A stretch of 64,000 nucleotides of DNA from Emergomyces orientalis. Taxonomy: Eukaryota; Ascomycota; Eurotiomycetes; Onygenales; Ajellomycetaceae. Positions 1-10,051 of this stretch are shown piece by piece. The position numbers and the translations under genes were made by a program. Position 1 is the first letter of the stretch. Each line of letters begins with the position of its first letter. The notes below the pieces were generated by a model that worked only from the letters and a program-made list of their open reading frames with translations, did no database searches and was not told the origin of the DNA. Location: positions 806,001-870,000 of the forward strand of contig MOWL01000045.1 in the NCBI GenBank assembly GCA_002110485.1. Direction: 5' to 3'.

Positions 1-746
1 CGGGCTTTCCGCTCGGGGGAACAAGATAGTGAATGATGTCTTTGATGAAAAGGCGTTTTCCCTATAGTGCGGTAAGTATATAGTATTCATTGAGCGCGCT
101 GAGTGCGAAAGATGCGCCATTCAGTGTAAATAAAACCTAAGCGCATTATAGCAAGGTTTGAGTCAAAAGCTCAGACGCTGAACACATGAAGGAAAAAGGG
201 GATATTTTGGGGAATCAAATAGTTTCGGAGAACTGGCTTCTCAATATCGACGACAAGGGTGACCAAACACCTCATAGGATGATAGTGACCAATCGGTCAA
301 CCGTGGGTTACCCCAGGTAAACGAGAAGTAGCGCGGATCACACCGAAGATAGTGGAATGTATATACATGTATGTAATATGAAGAGGAGCAAAAAAAGGTA
401 AGAACCAATTTTCTCAGGAACCAGAAAAAGGGTCAAACCTCAGATGCCTCTCTCTCGAGCCTGTCAAATATTGACTGATATGTCGAATGGACAAAGCCGC
501 TTTCAACTCTAGCCTTCTCATCATATTCATATCTGTGGCTCAATCTTTCCGGGCCAAAGTAGAACGCATCTCCAAAGGGCTCATGGACACATTGGAGAGT
601 TTCACGGCGAGTCATGAAGACCTATATAAACGGGTTAATTGCGGGCTAGCATATCCATGAAATTGAGGGGCAATTCAAAATACTCTTTCGAAAGCCGTGG
701 AGCATGCGCGAGGATGAGTCGCAACAAAAATTGGACGGTTCGACAT
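1..746 (-). CDS. P-loop sulfotransferase-like protein, 5' part (runs off left edge)
   Basis: Partial gene rebuilt on the minus strand from three exons: 746-684, 621-439 and 61 to beyond 1. Exon 1 starts MSNRPIFVATHPRACSTAFER, a P-loop (PRACSTAF) typical of the fungal sulfotransferase-like/P-loop NTPase family. Exon 2 continues with VFMTRRETLQCVHEPFGDAF, the conserved block that follows the P-loop. Exon 3 resumes with GKRLFIKDIIHYL, matching the family's next conserved block. All junctions are GT..AG and keep the frame. Intron 1 is 62 nt (683-622); intron 2 is unusually long at 377 nt (438-62). The substrate is not known for this family, and the C-terminal half lies outside the window, so function is limited to 'sulfotransferase-like fold'. 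The alternative, a decayed gene with a lost exon, is less likely because the join EASE|GKRLF is seamless. Confidence 0.7.
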
Positions 747-3700
747 GTTGAATGGTTGAAATAGCGGATATTTTTTTTAAAGGTGAGAGGAATGCTTGGT
801 GTATATATCTTGTGGACAATTGCAGGGGCTAAAATATAGTATAGCCGAGGCCTTCTGCTGGGTATACTTCTTGTGTATTGGTAGGAAAACTCATGCAGGG
901 TTTTCTTGCAGGAAAAAAGAAAAAGTAATAGGGAATTTCAAGGGGAGTCGTGGGTAGATATGAAGTTGGCCTGGATTTGGGGGTGGGCGCGGCGCAGAGT
1001 TTGAATAGATTATTGGAGCAGGATGACTGGATCAATGACGACAAAAAAAGCCGAATTCGACCGACTTATGCATGCTTTTATCCACTGTTAAAAGTGGGAA
1101 GCAAAGCCATAAAATAAAATGAACTGGGTGTTGGACTCTGTGAGATTTATCCTTCCCTGTTTACGATGGAGCAGGAATTTGTTTTTGCTTGCCACCTCTC
1201 GATATGACGTCGCTGGACCCGGCGGGTTCCAATCACCAGGTGTGTTTCCAATGGAACCTCCTCGTCGAAGCCATGCCCCTCGCCCAGCTGGCAATATAAA
1301 TTTGGAGCATCATGGCTTGCGGCCATGGCGGGTTACAGCAGCCCTGAATTTTCTCCCAACCACCCTCCCACGGTCGCGGCGGGGGAAGTTTATCTGGCCA
1401 GCCTATGACTGACCCTGAAGACACCGGAGTTGCGCGAGTCTCCCTACGCGGAGTAGCTTCTAGCCCCTTAACTTAGCCAAAAAAGGGTTGCTGAGCCTTT
1501 GGCTCCCCTGACATTTTCCAACCACGACCCTTTGCGATTGGATACGGGGGGCTGGATCCTGGTACATACTTGACAAAGCCTGACACAACAGATGGGGTTT
1601 GAACTGGTATGGCTCGCCTAGTATCATCATGGACACTTTTGAAGTTTTTTAATCATGGAAAAGAGAAGAAAAAAAAGCTATTGGTCTCTAGAGCGTGATA
1701 TCGCGGGATGCTTGCATTATTTGCAGTGTGTTTTAAGTTCGTTCGTTCTGCTCTCGACACGAACTGGTAACTAACTCTCTGACAGAATGATGTTTCCAAG
1801 CCACGATTATCTTGATGACGCAACGTATTTTAGTAGCATTTTATGGATGACTGAACCCTACGCTTGTGAATGAGATAAATCACAGGACAGTAAACCATCG
1901 ACTGACTTACACCTACTCTGCGTACATTCCGCTTTGAAGACAATTTGAACACATTCCTGGCCATGTCCAGTAGGCCTCAGCTCTCTCTACTATACTTTGT
2001 GGCGCGTTTCACAGCAATTTTGACAAAAGCTTGCACACCTAGCAACTGCGTTTTCCCCCAAGTTTTAGGGTTTCTTGGTGTGATACCTGTTCCTAGAACT
2101 TTCCCTCCCGGCAAACAATTGAGACTGGGTGCTCCATATTTACGAGGTGAGATCAGCCAACAGAGAGTTCTTTGATAAACTACAACTGGAATACCCTCTC
2201 CGTGATTGTGAAAGCAAAAACGAAAGCGAGAGTTTTATGTCCATTTCTAGTCAAGCATCATGGCTTCCGCGCCATGGTATCGCTCTGCTTGATGACAATG
2301 CATGGTTATCAGCGAATTGATCTTGTCGAATTCGTCTCAAACGACCACTTGCGACACTGATCACTGGAGAAACAAGGCCGAAATATCCATAATCCCTGTC
2401 CGGTTGGAGCGAAAGCATCCGAGCACCCCGCGAACATGCATCAATGCAGCTCCCTGGAGACTGCAATTTTGTGATCAGTCAATTAACGACACTCCTTGAG
2501 TGGGGGTATATAACCTTGAATACCCCGGTAGTCAACTATTTCTGAACATTTCTTGCAGGATCTACTGTTATCCTTCATGGGTCACATAGTGGAACCTCAT
2601 AGGAGGAGAAGCATCCGTTTTCGCACCTTTTATTCCCTTTCCTTTCGTTTTTCTTTCTTTATGTCCTGACCGAAAACCGGAAAAGAAAAGAAAGAAAACA
2701 AAGGAGAGGTGTCAATGAATCGGTTCGCATCAAAGGTTGTCCTTTGTTAGTAATGAATTATATCTCATGGTCGCCCTGAGGCCTTGCATAGTCTGAGATA
2801 TTCTGGTAAGTGGTGACAGCTCAGAGCATGCAAAATTCAAAATTTTTCTATCGCTCTCACTATAAAGCTGATATTTGCTGCACAGTATAGGTAATTTGAC
2901 CCGGACATGATACCGGCCCACGGATCCTGTGATTTCTATAGTGCTTTCCTGCAATGTAGGTGTTAACTGCCAGGGCCATGGAGGAGAGCGGGAGGCAGAG
3001 CAAAAGAAGATGCAGACGTTGATTGAGAGGATATATTCACCAATTCCACTTCGCGAATGTTCTTACAGCCAGCGAGATAACTGGCCGGGGTGCCTCTTGT
3101 GAATACGATGATCGTGGAATCTCCCTCTATCACAGGTACTGTACATTGCATAGAGATGAATTGATTGAACCGGGGGATCTCAGAGACGGTTAAAAAGAGT
3201 TTGAATAAGCCTCAGGGATTAGACACTCTGTTATGCTGATTAACTCTCTATGGGTCAGAAACACAAATTTAGGGAGAGCTTTTTCGCTCACTAGAGATGT
3301 GGGCCTATCTCACACCAACAGCGCTTGTATTAGACGCACTAGAATGATCTCTGAGATGTCACTAAAATTTTTGAGTTGAACAACCTCTTTAGAAGTAGAG
3401 AGGTTCAATTCTTCTCTGTCCGAGCTGGTGCCGGCCACCAAGCAAATATTAAATTGACCAAACAGGATTTAGGACCAACGAGATAGTCTGTACGCAGGAC
3501 TATATATATATAGAGCTTCGCGATCTTGATTGATTCGATCAGCTGGACCATAATTTGCGTTAGAACACCGGTTTCTCCGCCTTATTGGTTCGACATTAAG
3601 CTTATTTCCGTCCAAAACTCCGGAACCACAAAAAACTGTTGCTGTGGAACTAATAACCGACCTGACTCATTTTATAAGCTCCTGTGCCCTATTTATGAAA

Positions 3701-4819
3701 TTCATGATTGGCATCAGCCCTAAGCGAATGCCATTGTGATCCTTCGGGCTATGAAACGATTTTGGCCTGCATACGGGGCTTTTTATCTTGAGAGTCTCTG
3801 ACAAAACATGTCATAACAGCCGCTACCACGTTGATGATGCCCCCAACCTTCTTAAGCGAGATGATGTCAACAATATCATCGCCAGCCATTTTTTGGATCA
3901 TCCCCAATTAGCGAAGTCTGCAGGATCCATGGATTGTTGGCGCCTGGGGTCTCTGCCCAGTTAGGAAGGGCATCCAAAAATAGCCTTTCCGAATTCGGCA
4001 AACATCCCATTGAAAGGAATACGCTAAGCCTGTCCTAGAAGCGCCTCTTTCCTGATTTGGACATTTTCGCCGAATCAGGTAAGTTTGCACCACTGCGCCT
4101 CTGAAGTCTTTCATCGGCGCCAATGCTTCAGCCCAACACACCCAATCCGGGGAAGCAGAGCATTCTAAGGCTGTAAAACGAAACATTTTAAACAAGGGCT
4201 GAGGATTGCGGACTGTACCTATGCCCAATCTGGATCTCCGCCGCCTGTTTGGATTTGGAATACATCCTTTCCTGCGCCTCGATTCCTTCCTTTCTCGACG
4301 AGAGGTCTGGCTCGATTCGGCACTGCGCCGCTGCTGAAAATTCCAGCGGCTCGTGTTTTCTCTTCCAAGATGCCTGTTTGGGATGAACAGCTCAGCTCGA
4401 GAATGGACATCCTTGCGTGGACTATAGGATTTCACTGCAACATGACAGCTCATCCCTGTGATAATGCAGTAGTGCTCCTTCTGGCGGTGGGCTAGAAAAC
4501 CCCCTTTTTCGTGGCCATGAAACCTTTTCAAGACGAAAAGGTATAAATATTCCAGTGGCATCTGTTCTGATGGCCATTTATTCCTACTCCTCATCTTCTC
4601 AATATCTGGAAAACCAGAGATATCTTTTCTACTCTGTTTCCACTATTTCTGTCTATTTCCTACTTCTATAGTACTTCTGGTGCTTTCATTTGTACCTTTC
4701 TTAGGATTTCATTTAAAAGCTTTGTTCTGTCACATTGATTACCTTTTCCACCTTTTGATACCCACCATTCTTTATTCGCATATCCTTATTCAGCGGTTCA
4801 TTTTCTACTTCCGTTTGCC
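747..4819. other. Gene-poor spacer, about 4 kb
   Basis: No gene is convincingly supported here. Only short overlapping frames with unlikely composition are present. Items visible: two similar hairpins at 1306-1328 and 2254-2277, an imperfect inverted repeat near 3380-3412, and one minus-strand open frame of 228 codons at 3908-4594 listed separately. The last 200 bases are pyrimidine-rich and probably hold the promoter and leader of the cupredoxin gene at 4820. Confidence 0.6.
3908..4594 (-). CDS. Doubtful 228-codon open frame, hypothetical
   Basis: An uninterrupted minus-strand frame of 228 codons. I do not recognise any domain. The translation is rich in Arg, Ser, Trp and Cys and has an arginine-rich central part (RRERKESRRRKGC, about residues 98-110), a composition common in non-coding frames. 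It lies head to head with the cupredoxin gene, leaving 225 bases between the two ATGs. It is listed because a frame this long is uncommon by chance at this base composition. It could equally be a chance frame in the regulatory region of the neighbour. Confidence 0.15.
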   Translation of the reverse strand: MRSRNKWPSEQMPLEYLYLFVLKRFHGHEKGGFLAHRQKEHYCIITGMSCHVAVKSYSPRKDVHSRAELFIPNRHLGRENTSRWNFQQRRSAESSQTSRRERKESRRRKGCIPNPNRRRRSRLGIGTVRNPQPLFKMFRFTALECSASPDWVCWAEALAPMKDFRGAVVQTYLIRRKCPNQERGASRTGLAYSFQWDVCRIRKGYFWMPFLTGQRPQAPTIHGSCRLR

Positions 4820-5737
4820 ATGAAGCTGTCAACTCTGTCAGTTATTGCTCTGAGCGCTATCGCCGCGGCATTTGACGACATAGCCGCCCGTGGATCCCAT
4901 CACGGCAAACGGCACCATGTTAATGTTGGAACTTTCGATGGCGAAGTGAAATTCGTCCCTAATCAAATTCATGCTAGGGTTGGGGATACAGTGTACTTCA
5001 ACTTTCTCGCCAAATCGCACTCCTTGACCCAGTCCAACTTTAAGACCCCATGTACAAGCAACGGTCGATTCGACACTGGCCTTAACCAAGCCAACCCAAA
5101 GAATGAATCGGGGTTATTCGTTATTCCCTTTCAGGTCAAAACCAAAAAGCCGCAATGGTTCTATTGCAAGCAGCAAGGTCCTCCTAACCACTGTAGCAAG
5201 GGGATGGTTTTCGGCCTGAACCCAGCAGGGAAGATGGATGAATTTATCCAAAACGCCATCACCCAGAATGACGTTGATAAGGCCCCCTCGTCGTGCGATC
5301 CCGTCGGTGGCACGCCTCAAACGCCACAAACGGTCACGGTCGGCCTCGACAATGGCAAGACACTCCGCTATTCACCCGAGTACCTACCACATGTGAACAA
5401 GGGCTCCGAGATTCATTTCGATTTCCGCGCCGCTAACCACACACTGACCGAATCGAGCTTTGATGCGCCATGCACCCCGCTAAAAAAGCGACACGCGATC
5501 GACACTGGGTTTAACCATGCCAACCCTGACGATGTTCCAAACTTGAAGCCCTTTCATTTCACTGCCCACTCCGATAAACCCCGCTACTTCTACTGTAAGC
5601 AAGGTGCACGTACCGCAAAGAGCCATTGCGCAAAGGGCATGGTTTTCGCTATTAATGTCAATCAAGAGAAGTTCAAGGAATTCCAGGCGAGAGCTATGGC
5701 TACGCTTCCCAAGATCAAGGGTAGAGGCCCAGTGTAA
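4820..5737 (+). CDS. Secreted tandem cupredoxin-domain protein
   Basis: Intronless gene for 305 residues. Residues 1-17 form a signal peptide (MKLSTLSVIALSAIAAA), so the product enters the secretory pathway. Two fungal extracellular cupredoxin domains follow, about residues 32-145 and 168-285. Each has the blue-copper ligand pattern: His67, Cys116, His124 and Met129 in the first; His207, Cys259, His269 and Met274 in the second. Both copies share HSLT/HTLT, the FYCKQ block and the KGMVF ending, so they arose by duplication. Unlike many fungal family members there is no Ser/Thr-rich tail or GPI signal, so the protein is probably released rather than wall-anchored. Copper binding follows from the ligands; electron transfer or copper sequestration is inference. 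Confidence 0.88.
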   Translation: MKLSTLSVIALSAIAAAFDDIAARGSHHGKRHHVNVGTFDGEVKFVPNQIHARVGDTVYFNFLAKSHSLTQSNFKTPCTSNGRFDTGLNQANPKNESGLFVIPFQVKTKKPQWFYCKQQGPPNHCSKGMVFGLNPAGKMDEFIQNAITQNDVDKAPSSCDPVGGTPQTPQTVTVGLDNGKTLRYSPEYLPHVNKGSEIHFDFRAANHTLTESSFDAPCTPLKKRHAIDTGFNHANPDDVPNLKPFHFTAHSDKPRYFYCKQGARTAKSHCAKGMVFAINVNQEKFKEFQARAMATLPKIKGRGPV

Positions 5738-6649
5738 TGGATTACGAGTGTTGGTATATTTTGGAGGTCGGGGTAAACTTATTTTTCCCCTTTTCTGATG
5801 AATTTGAATTTACCTTTTGATGTTCCCTTCGTGTAACAAATTTTGTTCCAAATCATGCATACATAATTGGCTTATTTGTATTAACCACGTTATCTCATTT
5901 TGCTTTTGCTTGTTTGAGTTTATATTGTTTTCATAATATTCGCTTTAATTCAATTAATGCCTTTTTCAGTTTTTACAATTCGAAACTAGTTTATATGAAA
6001 AGAGATTTTGTTCTGGTGAAACTCGGATAATCAGTCCAAGACCATAACAGAGATGCATTTTTGCGAAGTTTAGAATGAACTTTGGCTTGGAAATGCTTTA
6101 GCTATGATATTAAATTTTCTACAATAGCTTCCGGACAACCCGGACATTCCATAGCGTGATCACAGTCAAAGGGTAATCCATATGCGTGGATGTCAAATGG
6201 GATGCCATATTTCCTCATGGGAACCACGACAAGGGGGACGTATGTGCTGAGTCAGCGACCGCCCCACTTACACAACCTTGGAATTCGCATGGCATGTCAC
6301 ATGATATGATGTAGCCACCACAATATGGAAGACTCCGCGAAACAGGTGGAAGGATCCCGAAAACCCGACAAGGCACTGGATGCTTCAATCACAACTCACC
6401 ACGAACATCCACGGAAATTTATATAATTTACGGCTATTTCCGGGCTATTTTGATTTTCTCTTTTTAACATTCTTTTTCCTTTTCTGCTTTTGACTCAGTC
6501 ATAAAAGAAACATTGACTTCAAATCGTGAATAGATACCCCACGCTCTCCCAAGTCACTGACAATAACTCCTTGGAAACATATCTGGCCCTTCTTGGACAG
6601 ATAACTCCACCATCCACAATACCCGCGAGGGGAATATTAGATTGCCACA
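5738..6649. other. Spacer: cupredoxin 3' end and hsp104 promoter
   Basis: No coding region seen. The left part is AT-rich 3' sequence. The right part holds likely hsp104 control sites: GAA boxes at 6328-6361, AGGGG stress-element-like motifs near 6234 and 6625, and a TATATAA stretch near 6420. Confidence 0.5.
6327..6362 (+). promoter_or_regulatory. Candidate step-type heat-shock element
   Basis: Four GAA trinucleotides start at 6328, 6339, 6349 and 6359, so the last three are exactly 10 bases apart. Direct nGAAn units every 10 bases are the known step-type arrangement bound by yeast Hsf1. The array lies about 290-320 bases before the hsp104 ATG, where such a site is expected. Single GAA units are common by chance, so this is tentative. 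Confidence 0.35.
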
Positions 6650-9433
6650 ATGAACGGAACGCAACTGACAGACAGAGCCAATCAAGCTCTTGTCGACGCC
6701 CATGCTCTAGCAGAGCAACATGCTCACCCCCAACTCCTCCCGATCCATCTCGCAGTTTCTCTCCTAGACCCTCCTGCTGATGAATCCAAGGACCAACAAG
6801 TAACCGCACATCCCTCACACCAAGCCAGTTCGGCTTCTCTTTTCAAACGAGTCGTTGAAAAAGCCCATGGCGACCCTCAGCAGCTGGGCCGGGCACTGAA
6901 CAGGTCCCTGGTCCGGCTACCGTCTCAGGATCCCCCACCAGAGACCATCGCCCCATCACCGGCAATATCAAAGGTCCTCCGGTCCGCTACCAATTTAGCA
7001 AAGACGCAGAAGGATAGCTATGTTGCTATTGACCATCTAATAGCTGCGCTGGCGCAGGATCCGACTATCCAGAGGGCACTTGCGGATGCAAACATCCCAA
7101 ATGTGAAGATGATCGATTCGGCTATTCAGCAGATCCGCGGGATGAAGCGAGTGGACTCAAAAACAGCAGATACGGAAGACGAAAGCGAGAATTTGAAAAA
7201 ATTTACGATTGATATGACGTCGATGGCTAGGGAAGGCAAAATTGACCCCGTAATTGGTCGAGAGGAAGAAATCAGGAGAGTGATTCGGATTCTCAGCCGA
7301 CGGACAAAGAATAATCCAGTCCTTATTGGCGAGCCGGGTGTGGGGAAAACAACAGTCGTGGAAGGCCTAGCGCGTCGGATTGTTAATGCCGATGTTCCTG
7401 CAAACCTGTCTAATTGCAAGCTCCTTTCCCTCGATGTTGGGTCCCTTGTTGCCGGCAGCAAGTATCGCGGTGAGTTCGAGGAGAGGATGAAGGGAGTTCT
7501 GAAAGAGATTGAAGAGTCGAAGGAAACTATCGTTTTGTTTGTTGATGAAATTCATCTTCTCATGGGAGCTGGCGCTAGTGGTGAAGGTGGCATGGATGCT
7601 GCCAACCTTCTTAAGCCCATGCTTGCTAGAGGCCAACTCCATTGTATAGGCGCAACTACACTTGGCGAATACAGGAAGTACATCGAGAAGGACCAGGCCT
7701 TTGAACGCCGATTCCAACAGGTTTTGGTCAAGGAGCCTTCAGTGAGCGAGACGATCTCTATTCTTAGAGGACTGAAGGAAAGATACGAAGTTCATCACGG
7801 TGTTAACATCCTTGACGGAGCTATCGTATCAGCAGCTAATTTGGCTTCTCGTTACCTTACCGCCCGAAGACTCCCCGACTCAGCCGTTGACCTCATTGAT
7901 GAAGCTGCTGCCGCTGTCCGCGTCACAAGAGAGTCACAACCTGAAGCTCTCGATACATTGGAGCGCCGTGCCAGACAACTCCAGATCGAAATCCATGCGT
8001 TGGAACGTGAAAAGGATGCAGCGTCGAAGATACGATTGGAGACTGCCAAGCAGGAGGCGGCTAATGTTAACGAAGAGCTACGACCTATGCGAGAAAAATA
8101 CGAAAGCGAAAAGCAACGGAGTAAAGATATCCAGGATGCTAAAATCAAATTGGATCTTCTAAAAGTGAAGAGAGACGAGGCAACCAGGTCCGGGGATACG
8201 CAAACGGCTTCGGATCTCATTTATTATGCTATCCCAGATGTTGAGAAGCTCATCGAAAGACTTGAGGCTGAAAGAGCTCGGGTCGATGCGGAACTCTCAA
8301 TTCAGCCAGGAGGGGGAGGGGAAACTCTTATGGCAGACGCCGTTGGTCCTGAACAGATTAATGAAATTGTGGCTCGATGGACCGGCATCCCCGTTACCAG
8401 GCTAAGGACCACCGAGAAGGACAGACTCCTGCACATGGAATCGCACCTCGCCAAAATTGTTGTTGGTCAGAAAGAAGCTGTCCAGTCGGTTTCTAACGCA
8501 ATTCGCCTCCAACGTTCCGGCCTCAGCAACCCTAACTCTCCACCAAGCTTCTTGTTCTGCGGTCCTTCTGGCACAGGTAAAACTCTGCTTACGAAGGCAT
8601 TGGCGGAATTCCTATTTGATGACTCCAAAGCTATGATCCGATTTGATATGTCTGAATATCAGGAAAGACATTCTTTAAGTCGGATGATCGGAGCACCTCC
8701 AGGATATGTTGGACATGATGCCGGTGGCCAGTTAACGGAAGCACTTCGCCGCCGACCATTTTCCATTCTGCTCTTTGATGAAGTGGAAAAAGCCGCGAAG
8801 GAAGTTTTGACCGTCCTCCTCCAGCTGATGGATGACGGAAGAATCACAGACGGCCAGGGAAGAATCGTGGATGCGAAGAATTGTATCGTCGTGATGACTT
8901 CCAACCTTGGCGCGGAATATCTCCAACGTCCCACTGGCTCGAATGGCCAAATCGAACCTACCACTAAAGAGCTTGTCATGGGCGCGCTGCGGAACTACTT
9001 TTTACCCGAATTCCTCAATCGAATCTCCAGCATCATCATTTTCAATAGACTAACGCGACGGGAGATTCGGAAGATCGTTGATGTCCGATTGCAGGAGATA
9101 CAGCGGAGGCTCGAGCAGAATGATCGTTCGGTGACGATAGAATGTACAGACGAGGTCAAAGATTACTTGGGTAGTGCCGGATACTCGCCAGTGTACGGTG
9201 CCCGACCGCTATCACGACTCATCGAGAAGGAGGTCCTCAACCGCCTTGCGGTCTTGATCCTAAGAGGAGCCATCAAAGACGGCGAAACTGCACGTGTTGT
9301 TATGGAGGACGGACGGGTCACCGTGCTACCAAACCATGTTGATACTGAAAGCGAAGACGAGGAGATGGTTGACGAAGATGACGCGCTCGCAGAGATGGAG
9401 GAGGATTTGGGTGAGCAAGATCTTTATGAATGA
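6650..9433 (+). CDS. hsp104: Hsp104, ClpB-type AAA+ disaggregase
   Basis: 927-residue single-exon protein, close to the usual size of cytosolic Hsp104. Order: N-terminal Clp repeat domain (1-165); first AAA+ domain with Walker A GEPGVGKT at 227-234 and Walker B ending in DE at 299-300; coiled-coil middle domain (about 435-550) with heptad-like charged residues; second AAA+ domain with Walker A GPSGTGKT at 638-645, Walker B ending in DE at 710-711 and pore loop GYVGHD at 685-690. The acidic tail (ESEDEEMVDEDD...) is typical of the cytosolic form, and no mitochondrial presequence is seen, which argues against Hsp78. The protein threads aggregated polypeptides through its hexameric pore with ATP, working with Hsp70/Hsp40. 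Heat-shock control is suggested by upstream GAA boxes. All catalytic motifs are intact. Confidence 0.97.
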   Translation: MNGTQLTDRANQALVDAHALAEQHAHPQLLPIHLAVSLLDPPADESKDQQVTAHPSHQASSASLFKRVVEKAHGDPQQLGRALNRSLVRLPSQDPPPETIAPSPAISKVLRSATNLAKTQKDSYVAIDHLIAALAQDPTIQRALADANIPNVKMIDSAIQQIRGMKRVDSKTADTEDESENLKKFTIDMTSMAREGKIDPVIGREEEIRRVIRILSRRTKNNPVLIGEPGVGKTTVVEGLARRIVNADVPANLSNCKLLSLDVGSLVAGSKYRGEFEERMKGVLKEIEESKETIVLFVDEIHLLMGAGASGEGGMDAANLLKPMLARGQLHCIGATTLGEYRKYIEKDQAFERRFQQVLVKEPSVSETISILRGLKERYEVHHGVNILDGAIVSAANLASRYLTARRLPDSAVDLIDEAAAAVRVTRESQPEALDTLERRARQLQIEIHALEREKDAASKIRLETAKQEAANVNEELRPMREKYESEKQRSKDIQDAKIKLDLLKVKRDEATRSGDTQTASDLIYYAIPDVEKLIERLEAERARVDAELSIQPGGGGETLMADAVGPEQINEIVARWTGIPVTRLRTTEKDRLLHMESHLAKIVVGQKEAVQSVSNAIRLQRSGLSNPNSPPSFLFCGPSGTGKTLLTKALAEFLFDDSKAMIRFDMSEYQERHSLSRMIGAPPGYVGHDAGGQLTEALRRRPFSILLFDEVEKAAKEVLTVLLQLMDDGRITDGQGRIVDAKNCIVVMTSNLGAEYLQRPTGSNGQIEPTTKELVMGALRNYFLPEFLNRISSIIIFNRLTRREIRKIVDVRLQEIQRRLEQNDRSVTIECTDEVKDYLGSAGYSPVYGARPLSRLIEKEVLNRLAVLILRGAIKDGETARVVMEDGRVTVLPNHVDTESEDEEMVDEDDALAEMEEDLGEQDLYE

Positions 9434-10051
9434 GCATGCGGTATTGGTCGTGTATTGAAAACTTTCGTTTTTTTGTTTCTTGTTCGTCTGCCTCGCGTTC
9501 CTTTTCTCTTTGCATTAATTTTTCCTATTTATAACGAGCTGATGATCTTCTTGTTTTTCTCGGAGGGAGGGCTGCCTGGGTTATTATGGTAGCTAGCATG
9601 GGAGCATCATAGGTGATTGTATCCCATTTTGAATACTGCGAAACACTGCGAGTGAACATTTTTGTTTCAGTTTTCTTTCATACAAAACAAGGCGTATATC
9701 TCACAAGGGATGGATGAGATGGTGGTAAATTGACCGACTATGTACGCGGCAATGCGCTCCTTTCCTTCTGTCAATTGATTTTCACAACTCCTAAATAATT
9801 TTAATCTGCATACTAGGGGAAAGATAGAAACAATTTTAATGGAGCAGTAGTATTTCTTGAATAATAATTATCCAAGCACCCAGTCTCTTAAAAGCATACA
9901 TCTCATGTGATCACGCGCTGATTATATAAGTTAATTAGTGTCCTGACGCGACGCGCCAAGATATCATAATCCTCACCGTTTCCTCTCAATTCCGTCAGAC
10001 ATGAAGAGAAACCTAGGCCGTGGAGGAAGAATTGATTAATATTTTAAAAGT
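9434..10051. other. Spacer between hsp104 and rdh54
   Basis: 618 bases, AT-rich, holding the 3' end of hsp104 and the promoter of the next gene. No RNA gene, repeat or extra exon was seen. Confidence 0.6.

Noticed and set aside
7126..8979. Several antisense frames of 100-120 codons opposite hsp104
   Set aside because: They mirror conserved hsp104 codons and carry no domain; such shadows are common opposite long genes.
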